Shown one piece after another: positions 10,785-21,474 of a stretch of DNA of 64,000 bases. Made by a program: the position numbers and the translations under genes. Position 1 is the stretch's first letter. Each line of letters starts with the position of its first letter. The notes beneath the pieces were generated by a model, which saw only the letters and a list, made by a program, of their open reading frames with translations, searched no databases and was not told the origin of the DNA. Source of the stretch: Panulirus ornatus (taxonomy: Eukaryota; Arthropoda; Malacostraca; Decapoda; Palinuridae); assembly GCF_036320965.1 (NCBI RefSeq), contig NC_092226.1:23860502-23924501 (forward strand). Reading direction: 5' to 3'.

Positions 10785-12015
10785 CATGATTTTGAATGAT
10801 GGGTTATTATGGTTGTGAATGATGTGGTTATCATGGTTGTGAATGATGGGGTTATCATGGTTGTGAATGATGAGGTTATCATGGTTGTGAATGATGGGGT
10901 TATCATGGTTGTGAATGATGGGGTTATCATGGTTGTGAATGATGGGGTTATCATGGTTGTGAATGATGAGGTTATCATGGTTGTGAATGATGGGGTTATC
11001 ATGGTTGTGAATGATGGGGTTATCATGGTTGTGAATGATGGGGTTATCATGGTTGTGAATGATGAGGTTATCATGGTTGTGAATGATGAGGTTATCATGG
11101 TTGTGAATGATGAGGTTATCATGGTTGTGAATGATGGGGTTATCATGGTTGTGAATGATGAGGTTATCATGGTTGTGAATGATGGGGTTATCATGGTTGT
11201 GAATGATGGGGTTATCATGGTTGTGAATGATGGGGTTATCATGGTTGTGAATGATGAGGTTATCATGGTTGTGAATGATGAGGTTATCATGGTTGTGAAT
11301 GATGAGGTTATCATGGTTGTGAATGATGAGGTTACCATGGTTGTGAATGATGGGGTTATCATGGTTGTGAATGATGGGGTTATCATGGTTGTGAATGATG
11401 GGGTTATCATGGTTGTGAATGATGGGGTTATCATGGTTGTGACTGATGGGGTTATCATGGTTGTGAATGATGGGGTTATCATGGTTGTGACTGATGGGGT
11501 TATCATGGTTGTGAATGATGGGGTTATCATGGTTGTGAATGATGAGGTTATTATGGTTGTGAATGATGGGGTTATCATGGTTGTGACTGATGGGGTTATC
11601 ATGGTCGTGAATGATGAGGTTATCATGGTTGTGAATGATGGGGTTATCATGGTTGTGAATGATGAGGTTATCATGGTCGTAAATGATGAGGTTATCATGG
11701 TTGTGAATGATGAGGTTATCATGGTTGTGAATGATGGGGTTATCATGGTTGTGAATGATGGGGTTATCATGGTTGTGAATGATGGGGTTATCATGGTTGT
11801 GAATGATGGGGTTATCATGGTTGTGAATGATGAGGTTATCATGGTTGTGAATGATGAGGTTATCATGGTTGTGAATGATGGGGTTATCATGGTTGTGAAT
11901 GATGAGGTTATCATGGTTGTGAATGATGAGGTTATCATGGTTGTGAATGATGGGGTTATCATGGTTGTGAATGATGAGGTTATCATGGTTGTGAATGATG
12001 GGGTTATCATGGTTT
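10785..12015. repeat. 24-bp minisatellite, about 51 units
   Basis: The unit contains GTTATCATGGTTGTGAATGA followed by TGGG or TGAG and repeats every 24 bases with almost no length change. The main variation is G or A at one site. GACTGATG variants occur near 11440, 11488 and 11585, and TCGTG or TCGTAA variants near 11605 and 11677. Twenty-four is divisible by three and the unit lacks stops on both strands. Both strands therefore stay open for over 400 codons: MVVNDGVI-type octapeptides on plus, TMITPSFT-type on minus. Confidence 0.98.
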
Positions 12016-12510
12016 TCGTGATGGTACTACATGGTTCATCTTGGAGGAGACAACGTGTATATATGGTTGACTATCAACATCTACAAATGGTGCGGCTTCT
12101 TTCGTTATGAAGGACGACGCTACCATGACATTATATTAGGACCCACATGAGTAGAAATGATATTTCTTTCAGGAATGAACTGAATCATCCTACCATGGAT
12201 ATGACTAAGTATACAGTGGTACTACCATGGGTCTATATAAGGTATGTATGTTAATGCTACCACATCAATGTGTAATGTTGCTACCAAGAATCGTTATCTA
12301 TATTTCCGATACTAGATGTATCACGTACTTATACATTGGTGGTGTTACCATACATGTATGCATGATGCTGCTACTAAGTGTGTACTCATGACAAAGCCAG
12401 GATGTTCGTATTTACGGAACCGCTACCATGTGCATGAAGTTATTACTGATGTAGGTACATGATATCAATATCGTATGTGTGATGGTACCACCATGGATGT
12501 CTTTGACATA
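12016..12510. repeat. Degenerate repeat field with core CTACCATGG, right flank of the 24-bp array
   Basis: CTACCATG, or near variants, recurs near 12120, 12190, 12228, 12258, 12425 and 12489 with 30-80 base spacing, mirroring the left flank. No ORF of note. Confidence 0.5.
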
Positions 12511-12516
12511 CATATA

Positions 12517-12522
<6 letters not shown>

Positions 12523-12605
<83 letters not shown>

Positions 12606-12623
12606 GTGTGTGTGTGTGTGTGC

Positions 12624-12671
<48 letters not shown>

Positions 12672-12672
12672 G
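12523..12672. repeat. Long interrupted (TG)n microsatellite
   Basis: About 150 bases of TG, broken by a CGCGCG run near 12591-12598 and CATA near 12623. ORFs of alternating C and V, or H and T, on either strand are artefacts. Confidence 0.97.
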
Positions 12673-12679
12673 TCTTTCA

Positions 12680-13005
12680 GTACCATACAGCCACAGAGCC
12701 CTTTTCACGAAGGGATCTTGAAGCTCCCCTCACCCATCACTCCTTGACCTCCCATCCCCATTCTCTTCACCCACATCCCTGCCGCCCGCTGATAACCGAC
12801 TGACATTGTTGGTGTCCAAATAGAATATCATGTCTGGGGAATCCATGAGAAGATTTTTAGTCACAAACATAATACCTTTAATTCCAAAATATCTTCTGAT
12901 ATTACATAAACGAGACACACAGAACGTCTTTGACAAAAGACCACTTGAAAAGAGTGTTACGTAAAATGAAAGCTCACGGTACGAGTACTGATCGAATCTG
13001 AGTGT
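12680..13005. other. Non-coding stretch
   Basis: Nothing recognised apart from a C-rich segment at 12725-12790. Confidence 0.4.
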
Positions 13006-13009
13006 GGCT

Positions 13010-13715
13010 TACAGATAGGGAACAACGCTTGGTAGTAAATGGAGGAAGCATCCGATTTGCTTCACGTTACGAGCGAGGTACCACAAGGCTCAATCCTGAC
13101 ACCCATACTGTTCATCATATTCTATGAAGGTGACAAAGAGTCGTTGATATAGATTCCACATCTATGACCTGGAGAGAGGACTTACCAGACAATCAGAACA
13201 GGGAAATGAGGAATCCATTTGAGACATAAAGTACTTCGACGAAAATTGTACTTCCTTTCGTCAGCTGATGATAACCCAGCCGAAGTAGACTCACTTGCGG
13301 TGATACCACAACCAGGCGAAGTTCGGTAACACCTAGCTACAAATACCTCCTCTGGTTTACGTTGTTAAGTTCTGATCACAAAACTTGAACAAAAACGAAT
13401 AAAGGCAAGAACGAATTCAAAGAAGAGCCATAAAACTGTTTCAGTCGCTCAGAAATATAAAGATAGACGCTAAAGATTATTCCTTTTAAGAATGCGCAAA
13501 CCCCGAGATCTAATAGAGGTTTTCCACATACGAAAAGATTTCAGTAACATAACATACTAATATATTGTCAGGTTAAATACAGGTTCAACAACACGAAACA
13601 ACGGTTTGAAATTAATAGGAAGGAGATGAAATACTTAACGTGGGAAAAGGGTTTTGTAGTTTTAAAGTTGCAGAATACTGGAATGAATTTGGTAAATACT
13701 TCATTGACGTATAGC
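13010..13715 (+). pseudogene. Decayed LINE (family B, CR1/L2/Jockey-like): RT core to C-terminus
   Basis: At 13010-13140 the plus strand reads LTDREQRLVVNGGS and then degenerate V-P-Q-G-S-I-L-T-P-I-L-F-I-I remains. This corresponds to the RT segment where LTDRxQRVVVNG leads into VPQGSVLGPxLF. At 13420-13470 it reads RIQRRAIKLFQSLRN, the usual ERVQRRATKLxPxLRN segment. At 13660-13700 it reads VAEYWNEFGKYF, the terminal VxxxWNxLP-like motif. Several frameshifts and stops separate these blocks, and the FADD region is lost. The same family appears at 55755-56870. Confidence 0.75.
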
Positions 13716-14600
13716 AATAAATTCGTCTAACTGGGGAAGGAAAAACAACCATTTACATTGTTTTGAAGGATTTTTTTTTCTTTTTTTTTCTACAAGATAT
13801 ATTTGGACCTCTTCTCTAGGGAACGCTACTGCAGTCAGAGTAAGAACACACTTTCCTACAAGATTTCCACGGTAGTATACTTCTTCATACCACATACTGT
13901 CCTCACTGAGGCTCTTACCTTCCGACTGTTGTGCCGGAGTGAGTGACATGGTTTGTGGGAAGTTCCCCTCTGTTTTACTATCCTGTTCCTGCTACATATA
14001 AGATTAGGTCCACAGTACACTACTACTGCTACTGTCCTCGTACAATTAAACCTTGTCATGGAAACATAATTTGTCCAAGTATCTGTTCTTTCCACGTATT
14101 CTCCTCCACCTCATCTCACTTTCCCGTGTTCTCACGTCCCATATCCCGTCCACGCGCCCTATCCCTTATCTCCCAGTTCACTCCATCCATGCTACCATCA
14201 TGTCCCCCTCTCCCTCACTCCCCTCTCCCTTCCGTTGCCCTGGGAAACTCCCTTCTGCTGACCACAGTAAAAAAAAAGCGACCAGATCTCGTTTATTTTT
14301 CCGTGTTTGTCTTTTTCTTTTAAGGAAAATAAAAAAGGAAATACAGTAGAAGGATTTTATTCGTCTTTACGAAAACAGGTTTATTACGCGTTTGAGTAAC
14401 ACCCGCGTCAGCTAGGCTGGCGGGAAACCCATTGGGTGTACAATTCGCAAGCATGATGCTGACCGTGCATAATACACCAGGATGATACATCAGTATTCAT
14501 AGTGTATAAAGGTTTACAGACTGGAAAATGGTTTACATGCGGCAGTTGTATTAAAGTTTTGAAAATTATTTTTATGCCTAAAACTGTAAATGCAGATCGT
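13716..14600. other. Non-coding stretch, partly pyrimidine-rich
   Basis: A T-rich run at 13770-13790 and a C/T-rich tract at 14090-14250 are visible. No gene recognised. The 126-codon ORF at 13943-14323 follows the pyrimidine bias. Confidence 0.4.
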
Positions 14601-14609
14601 GTTTTCAGA

Positions 14610-14610
<1 letters not shown>

Positions 14611-14653
<43 letters not shown>

Positions 14654-14662
14654 TGTGTGTGA
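14611..14662. repeat. (TG)n microsatellite
   Basis: About 25 TG units with one TGGG interruption. Confidence 0.9.
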
Positions 14663-14711
14663 GTCGTGTCAGTTTATGTGTGTGCTGATAATTAGATCAT
14701 ACATACACCGA

Positions 14712-14828
14712 GGGGGGGGTGGGTGTGTGTGTGTGGGGGGGGGGGGGAGCGGACAGGGAACAGAAAACGTATTAACAACTTTAAGTTCGTAACACATAAG
14801 TCATAACTGTCGGGGGGGGGGGGGGGGT
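14712..14828. repeat. Poly-G runs, G-quadruplex-prone
   Basis: G runs at 14712-14719, 14735-14747 and 14812-14827, the last at least 16 G, with a TG stretch between. A CG-alternating stretch follows at 14872-14882. Confidence 0.8.
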
Positions 14829-14899
14829 TGACCTCCGGTAATTACCAATAGCATCATTGGCGTAGCTCACACGCGCGCGCGTACGCACACCTGCAGTGT

Positions 14900-15220
14900 G
14901 GGAAGGGGAGAGAGAGGAGGGGGCGTCAGGTTAAGTGGTTGTTGTGCGTTAATTCCCAACACATTTGTCACAAAGACTCGTTAATAATTCGTGTGCTCGT
15001 TGAACTGCCACTGAAACGGTTAAAAGCCATTTTCGTTACTCTATTTCTTTGGCTGATAACCGACAATGATGGTCATTATTTCTATATTTTTGACACAAAA
15101 GTCCCTGTCTGTCTATTGAGCCGACAATGAGTAGGTATGAGCGTACGGCAATGGTAAAGTCTTACCAACTAAGTTGCTAGGCTGAGTGATTAACCACAGA
15201 ACACCAGCGCCATCTTTACT
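14900..15220. other. Non-coding stretch
   Basis: No motif recognised. The 63-codon ORF at 14939-15130 is unassigned. Confidence 0.35.
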
Positions 15221-15224
15221 GTGA

Positions 15225-15545
15225 AGCCTTCTGCTTTACTATCCTCTATAGAGGTGGATAGAGGGGGGAATCTTCTCATTTACTGTTGTGTGTTCTTCTG
15301 TAGGTAGAAGGAACGCCTTTTACTATACTATCCTCTCTCCATCTATAGCAGTGGATAGAGGAGAGACTTTTTCTCTGGTATCTCATCTCCATCTCTAGTG
15401 GTGGGTGGAGGGGAGCCTTCTGCAGTATTTTCCTGTCTCCATCTGTTGTGGTAGGTGAGGGGGAAGGCCTCCTGCTTTACCATCCTGTCTCCATCTACAG
15501 TAGATGGTGAAGAAAAGCCTTCTGTTAATATACTGTCCTCCAGCA
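15225..15545. repeat. Degenerate minisatellite, period about 60 bp
   Basis: Five units share CCTTCTGCTTTACTATCCTG, CTCCATCTATAG and GTGGATAGAGGGGAG, with starts near 15228, 15316, 15378, 15415 and 15470. Divergence is moderate. Confidence 0.7.
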
Positions 15546-15599
15546 GACAACTCCCGTCTTAGACCGTAATTCTTCTTTATCTATCTGTCCCCCGCACGC

Positions 15600-15833
15600 A
15601 TGTGTCTTGGTCCTGAACCACAGGCAGCTCAAGATGGCTTAGTATTCACATCTATACGACCAAAAGGAATTAGACACTATGATACCCATGGGTGGCATCT
15701 AAGATCAGATTTTAAACTACATGAAATAACGTCAAGTAATACATTAAAAAAACCTAAGACCCATTTTGATACATCGCTGGATACAGTAGATGACCTAAGA
15801 TCAACCCTAGTACATCAGAGCGCCATACAGTAG
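15600..15833 (+). pseudogene. Possible LINE C-terminal fragment
   Basis: The open frame of 77 codons reads RHYDTHGWHLRSDF and, after a short interval, SSNTLKKPKTHFDTSLD. The spacing of W, a hydrophobic pair, S-x-T-L, K-x-x-F-D and L-D resembles the terminal WNxLP...SLNxFKxxLD stretch of CR1/Jockey-type reverse transcriptases. The match is short and lacks flanking RT motifs. It may be chance. Confidence 0.25.
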
Positions 15834-15839
15834 AGGAAT

Positions 15840-16135
15840 TACGTCACCGACGATACAACAAGTTATAAATCACACACGGCTCTAAGTCAACAGTATGGAG
15901 ACTACAACGAAGGATAATGGGTAATCCGGTAATACAGTAGGCAATACAACAAAGGCCGGAAATTCATTAGTAATACAGCAGGCCAGTGCGTCAGAGGGAG
16001 AGAGAATCCACCAATTATACGCAGCAAGCGATACAACAGAGCGAGGAAGGTCGCTGATAATATTGCAGGCTGTGCCATAAAGGACGGATGATCGTCGGAA
16101 ACACAGCAAGCGATGCAACAGCGGCCGCTGCAATA
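15840..16135. repeat. Degenerate repeat with core AATACAGCAGGC/GATACAAC
   Basis: AATACAGTAGGC, AATACAGCAGGCC, GCAATACAAC, GCGATACAAC and similar words recur about every 28-40 bases from 15840 to 16130. This is an old minisatellite. Confidence 0.5.
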
Positions 16136-16139
16136 CAGC

Positions 16140-16320
16140 CTTCGATCCGAGTCTCCGGACCGTAAACTCCCAGCGTAATTTTCCGGTTGGCCGAAGTCAT
16201 CAAAGGTTTACTGCATCAGTTGGGTGTTTCAGCGCGGCTCCGCTTAATGTCACACCACTTTGTGCCACACCCTCCCACGGCCCGGGATAATTAGCGAACA
16301 AATTCAAAAATAATCATCAT
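16140..16320. other. Unique, compositionally balanced segment
   Basis: This segment has no repeats and a higher GC content than its neighbours, and it contains CGGCCGC and CCGGACCG words. It has no ORF or splice-like boundary I can support. It could be conserved non-coding DNA, but that cannot be judged from one sequence. Confidence 0.2.
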
Positions 16321-16322
16321 GG

Positions 16323-16325
<3 letters not shown>

Positions 16326-16399
<74 letters not shown>
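16326..16399. repeat. (TA)n microsatellite
   Basis: About 37 uninterrupted TA units. Confidence 0.97.
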
Positions 16400-16402
<3 letters not shown>

Positions 16403-17518
16403 TTTTTGGATCGACATGGCTGTCAAAGGGAATTTCTGACTATGTATGTGACATGAAGTGCGATATGCCTTGTCCACAAAGCCCTAAACACAGAATAAAT
16501 TTCAGTTCCCCTCGATGGGCTGATGAGGCTGAGGGAAACTGCTGATTGGCGGGTTCATATCCGGTTCTTGACGCTAATTGGCTGCTAGCTGGCGCCTACC
16601 TGCCGATTTCAGTTTCCAGCTCTCGCCATTTTTCCCCGGAAATGTACTCACCTCCCCTACCTCGCCATCCACCCCCACCCTCTCTTCCCCCCCTCCCCTC
16701 GCTATCAAAATATACCTCATCTTTTTTTGTTTTACGGGACTAGGTGAAAACACGCGAGAGAACTGCGTAAATAATTGATCCAGGGTGGCGTCATGAATCC
16801 CACATGCCAGATCATCGTACCTGAGGCAGCCGTTCGGAAGGGAAGGCAGACGCGGGATGAATTGGATCAGTTAATTGAGTCATCAAAACTGTACCATTGC
16901 CATCATCGGTGTCGCTGAACAGCAAGGGGAGAGAGGGAGAGAGAGAGAGAGCAAGGTTTGCCGGGAGGCTCTTTTATTTTAATGTGCTCAGCGTATGCAC
17001 AACATCCGTGGCTGTTAAGGTTTTAAGGGAGTGGAGCGTGGTTAGAGTGTTTTGTTTACATACTTTGACGTCATGGTGGGCGGAGTCGATGTGGGTACGC
17101 TACTTGTGCTGCTGTAAGATTTTCGTTGTATTTTTAAGTTAAAAAGAAAATGCGATGATTGAAGTTTTATTCTTCTTTTATGAGTCTGTTGTCTATGCAA
17201 ATTGAGGTTGAATAATCTGCTTGATAATCAATGTGACTTTATAGATCAGTAATTTTTGAGCTTGCGGGACAAAAGAATGGAAATTGATGCTATGGTTTCC
17301 TACGCTGGGTTAGTATACTGGTGTTACCGGTCTCTGCCGACTTGTGCCAACGCGGGAAATCGAAAATTCGCCTTTACTGTGGCTGTATCATCAACATTTG
17401 AGGAAGAAGAGTTGGGTCTCGTCAAGGAACTTTTCGCTTTAAGAGTCCATCTTTTTCCTGAGTGTTACATGTAGCGCGGCCTTTCTGCCGAAGGAGCCGC
17501 GTAAAATGAATCCTGGGG
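16400..17518. other. Non-coding stretch
   Basis: Two inverted CCAAT words (GATTGG near 16543, AATTGG near 16576) and a C-rich run at 16665-16700 are visible. A (GA) run lies at 16930-16952. No gene recognised. The ORFs at 16546-16743, 16897-17142 and 17256-17474 have no family motif. Confidence 0.35.
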
Positions 17519-17519
17519 T

Positions 17520-17747
<228 letters not shown>

Positions 17748-17749
17748 AT

Positions 17750-18225
17750 GCCCAGTGCTGTATGTCCAATAAGGAATCAATACATCATCCAAATTTCTAA
17801 CACCGAATGAGTAATGAACTAATAATAATCACTTCTACCCTTGAGATCTACTGATTATAGACACCACAAAACTTACTAACAGTCGTAACTAACAATTTTC
17901 TTCTCTCTTTCCTCTTTACTGATAACCTGTGCGTTGTGTTCACTCCTCACTGTAGACCTACTCCCATGCTGTAACTCTGGAAATGGTTGTACATGAGATA
18001 GCATAAAGGAAGTGAATAGAGAAATGAATGATATTAAGTGAAGGCATCAGTGATAGCAGTAGCGTTGCACCAATTACAAAAAGAGTAATGATTAATCAAA
18101 CTAATATTTCATAGTGATGGTGATTATGATTCCAGTAACAATAGTAACAACAATCATTGGTATTGTCATTCTTTTTGCTATGACTATTACACCTTTTTGT
18201 TTATTAATGTAAAAACAACACCGCT
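17750..18225. other. Non-coding stretch
   Basis: AT-rich unique sequence grading into GATAAT-type repeats from about 18220. No gene recognised. Confidence 0.4.
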
Positions 18226-18603
18226 TACAATGATAATGATCATAATGAAAATAATGATAATAGTATCATAGATGATCATAATGAGGAATTGTTAATCATG
18301 ATCATAATGATGATGATATTTGAAGTGGTAAAATAGCGATGATGATAAGAACTAAGAATATGATGATGATATTACAACTACTACTACTTCTACTACTACT
18401 ACTATTACTAATAATAATAATGATAATAATGATAATGATAATGATAATAATGATAATAATAATAATAATAATAATGATAACAATGATAATAATGATAACA
18501 GATATTGATGATAAACATGAATTCATTATCTTTATTATTATAATTATTATTATTATCATTATTATTATTATTATATCATTATTATTATCATTAATTATTA
18601 TTA

Positions 18604-18641
<38 letters not shown>

Positions 18642-18824
18642 CATTATCATTATTGTTATCATTATTATTATATTATTATTATCATTATTATTATTATTAT
18701 TATTATTATTAGCATTATCATCATTATGGTTATTGGCAGCAGTAGAACTTTCATTATTATCATCATTGTTATCATTATTATCATTATTATTATTATTATA
18801 TCATTATTATTATCATTAATTATT

Positions 18825-18875
<51 letters not shown>

Positions 18876-19012
18876 CATTATCATTATTGTTATCATTATT
18901 ATTATATTATTATCATTATTATTATTATTATTATTATTAGCATTATCATCATTATGGTTATTGGCAGCAGTAGAACTTTCATTATTATCATCATTGTTAT
19001 CATTACCAAATG
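18226..19012. repeat. AAT/ATT trinucleotide field with 228-bp internal tandem duplication
   Basis: Interrupted TAA or TGA triplets (18226-18500) pass into ATT/ATC triplets. The unique marker AGCATTATCATCATTATGG, followed by TTATTGGCAGCAGTAGAACT, starts at 18711 and again at 18939, exactly 228 bases apart. Surrounding triplet patterns are also shared, so the block of about 18540-18777 was duplicated in tandem. Poly-isoleucine ORFs here are artefacts. Confidence 0.9.
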
Positions 19013-19289
19013 AATATAAATAACGATGATGTTAATGATTATTGAGAATCGTTTTCTTGCAATTATCATAGTCAAAACGTTCATCCTTTATACAACCGTC
19101 CGTTTGATACATGCACGATGATTCATGAGGAGGTGGAGGAGGAGGGAGGTAACAGTTACAGATATGTTGGTGTTATGCTAGTACGAAGTGAGGGAACTAC
19201 GGAGAGCCCAGTGAACTGGTAGCGGCAGCCGACGCCTAAGACCTACGCTGGACCACGACTCTGTTAGCGAAGGAAGTGAATTATTGTAA

Positions 19290-19690
19290 ATAAACACAGG
19301 GATTTAAACAGCTATTAGCGGAGTTGAGAGATTGTAGTAAATGACAGCAGATTAACACTGCTAACGGTCGAGTTGAGAGATGGTAGTGAGCACAGGATGC
19401 TAACGCACTTAATGGCGGAGTTCTGGTAGTAAACGGAGAAGATTAGCAACAGATAATGTTCGAGTTTAGAAACGGAAGTAAACCACGAGATTAACATAAC
19501 TCATGGTGGGGTGAGAGGCGCTGCTGAACACAATATTCTAATGCAGCTAATCGTAGAGTTGAGGGACGGTGTTAAACGTAAGTGATTAACACAGTTAAGG
19601 ACTAATTGAGAGACGGTAGTAAACGCAAGAAATTAGTACAGTCACTGTTTAAGTGAGAGACGGTTTCAGACACGGGAGATAAACAAGTAC
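19290..19690. repeat. Degenerate minisatellite, period about 50-57 bp
   Basis: About eight diverged units share GAGTTGAGAGATGGTAGTAA, AACGCA and GATTAACACAGCTAA (near 19320, 19370, 19425, 19465, 19555, 19605 and 19650). Confidence 0.65.
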
Positions 19691-19699
19691 AAGATAGAC

Positions 19700-20155
19700 T
19701 AACCTAAGATGCGGTACAAATATCACTTATTTGTGGTTAATTGGTATTTGCCTTGTTTGTGGATGTTCGTTTTTCTATCCTTAAATCTCCGCTCCCTCAG
19801 GGGTGTACGTGTTCTTATTTCTCCAATGGTGTCCAACCTGTCTTCTGTATCTATAAGGTTACAGGTGTGGGAATATATGCCAAGTGAAGTGGAGGTGTCG
19901 TGTGTGAGGTGAGACTACGCATAGTGGAGGTCTGGTGCGTGAGGGGGTGATGCAAGGTGAAGTGGATGCTTTGTTTGTGGGGTGGGAGGGGGAATAGCGC
20001 TTGGCAGAAGTGGTGCTACAATGGGTGGAAAAAGGAGTTGAAAAACTGTGGTGTCAGGGAAGATGGGAGGAGCTTGCTATGAAGGTGAGGAGCACAGAGA
20101 GTGAAACCTGATAGACGAGGAGAGAAGTAGTCTATGAAAATAAAAGTTGGAGAAT
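19700..20155. other. Non-coding stretch
   Basis: G/T-rich unique sequence, with GTGGAGGTCTGGTG-like words hinting at a decayed repeat at 19880-19990. No gene recognised. Confidence 0.35.
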
Positions 20156-20159
20156 AAGA

Positions 20160-20415
20160 TGGGAGGGGAAGAGGGATCAGGGGTAAGGGGGAGAGGTGGT
20201 GAGGGAGTGGTTGTGGGGATGGGGGAGCAGTGGTGAGGGAGCGGGAGTGGGGGCAGGGGGACGTGTAGTGAGGGAGTGGGAGTGGGGGTAAGGGGAGCGG
20301 TGGTGGAGGAGTGGTAGTGAGGGCAGGGGGAGCGGTGTTGGGGGAGTGGTAGGGGATTGGGGGAGCGGTGGTATTGGGAGTAGGGGGGAGCGGTAGCGAG
20401 GTGGTAGTGGGGGAG
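20160..20415. repeat. G-rich minisatellite with core GTGGTGAGGGAGTGGGAGTG
   Basis: About ten units of roughly 20-30 bases built from GGGGGAGCGGTGGT, GAGGGAGTGG and GGGGCAGG. The strand asymmetry is extreme. Minus-strand proline- and histidine-rich ORFs (20077-20433, 20177-20443) are artefacts. Confidence 0.75.
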
Positions 20416-20545
20416 GGGAGTAACCTGGTTCATGTCCTTTCATAAACCAGTTCTGATTTTTTCTCTGTGTCTTTTATTATCTACTATATTTAAATTCCAC
20501 TAACCTTTTCACGCTCGCAAACAGGTTTTTGCCTCCACTCCGGGG

Positions 20546-20549
<4 letters not shown>

Positions 20550-20629
<80 letters not shown>

Positions 20630-20632
20630 TGC

Positions 20633-20676
<44 letters not shown>
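20550..20676. repeat. Compound microsatellite (CT)n-(GT)n
   Basis: About 38 CT units (20550-20626) change through CGTGTGCGTGCG to GT (to 20676). Confidence 0.97.
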
Positions 20677-20680
<4 letters not shown>

Positions 20681-20799
20681 ATCTGCGTACGCGTTTGGGT
20701 CTTCAAGTGTATGTATATGTGGTTGTGCATGCGCATGCATATGTGTAGACGTTAAGCACCTATGTGTACTGCACAAAGCCGCCATTTCTTTATTTAACT

Positions 20800-21470
20800 C
20801 CAGTACTATCATACAGCATTATAGACTTATCTTTCCTATCCACATTCTTCATGCTGTCTACGGTGTATATGCTGTCCACATTATGCCACCCACATTCCAT
20901 GTGCTGTCCACATTCTGTATGCTCTCCAGGCTCTGTATGTTGTCTACCTATACAGTATCAGTCCGTTTATTCTATCTATCCTCCTCTGTTATACTATAAA
21001 AGTACTGCTTTTCATCTGTTCTGATAAGTTTCTTGCATATTATCCTCTCATGGCCTATGACTGTTCAATCCTTGTATCTTTCGCAGAATTGTCCACTCAT
21101 GTCCCAATCAAACTGGTTTCGAAAATTTCAAGGTTGTGATCAAGTAACCAAATTCTTTTTTCCTCTTGCGTGATGGACAATTTCCAAGCACTTAACTTTC
21201 CTCAGTAACTCAGCTTTCTTAATTCTGGTACCATTTTTTGATGCCATCGTCTGCATGTTCTCCAGTAATTCCATGTGCTCTCAATTATCAAGTTCGGTGA
21301 CTAAACTTGAGAAGCAGATTCAAGCATCAGAATAATGCAGGAGCTAAAACATCTTGCTAAATATTTCCTTATCCATATACTTGAAAGCAATTCTGATATT
21401 TGCCAACCGGACAGTTTGTTTCCTATACACTTCTAATGTGGAACTTTGGACGACATACAGATTCCTGCGT
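20800..21470 (-). pseudogene. Decayed LINE C-terminal region (CR1/Jockey-like)
   Basis: On the minus strand, about 21390-21340 reads RIAFKYMDKEIFSKMF. After a stop-riddled stretch, 21270-21190 reads MELLENMQTMASKNGTRIKK and then ELLRKVKCLEI. These parallel the thumb and C-terminal sequence in which KxMDKEMFLxLF is followed by IELLERVQRMATKMVPELRN and LSYEERLRKLNL. The copy has many substitutions and stops. The downstream part to about 20800 is assigned by orientation only. Confidence 0.65.
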
Positions 21471-21474
21471 CTTA

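Noticed and set aside
10785..12110. Two antisense ORFs of 433 and 408 codons as genes
   Set aside because: Both are translations of the same 24-base tandem unit, whose length is a multiple of three and which lacks stops. No protein-like composition or flanking signals.
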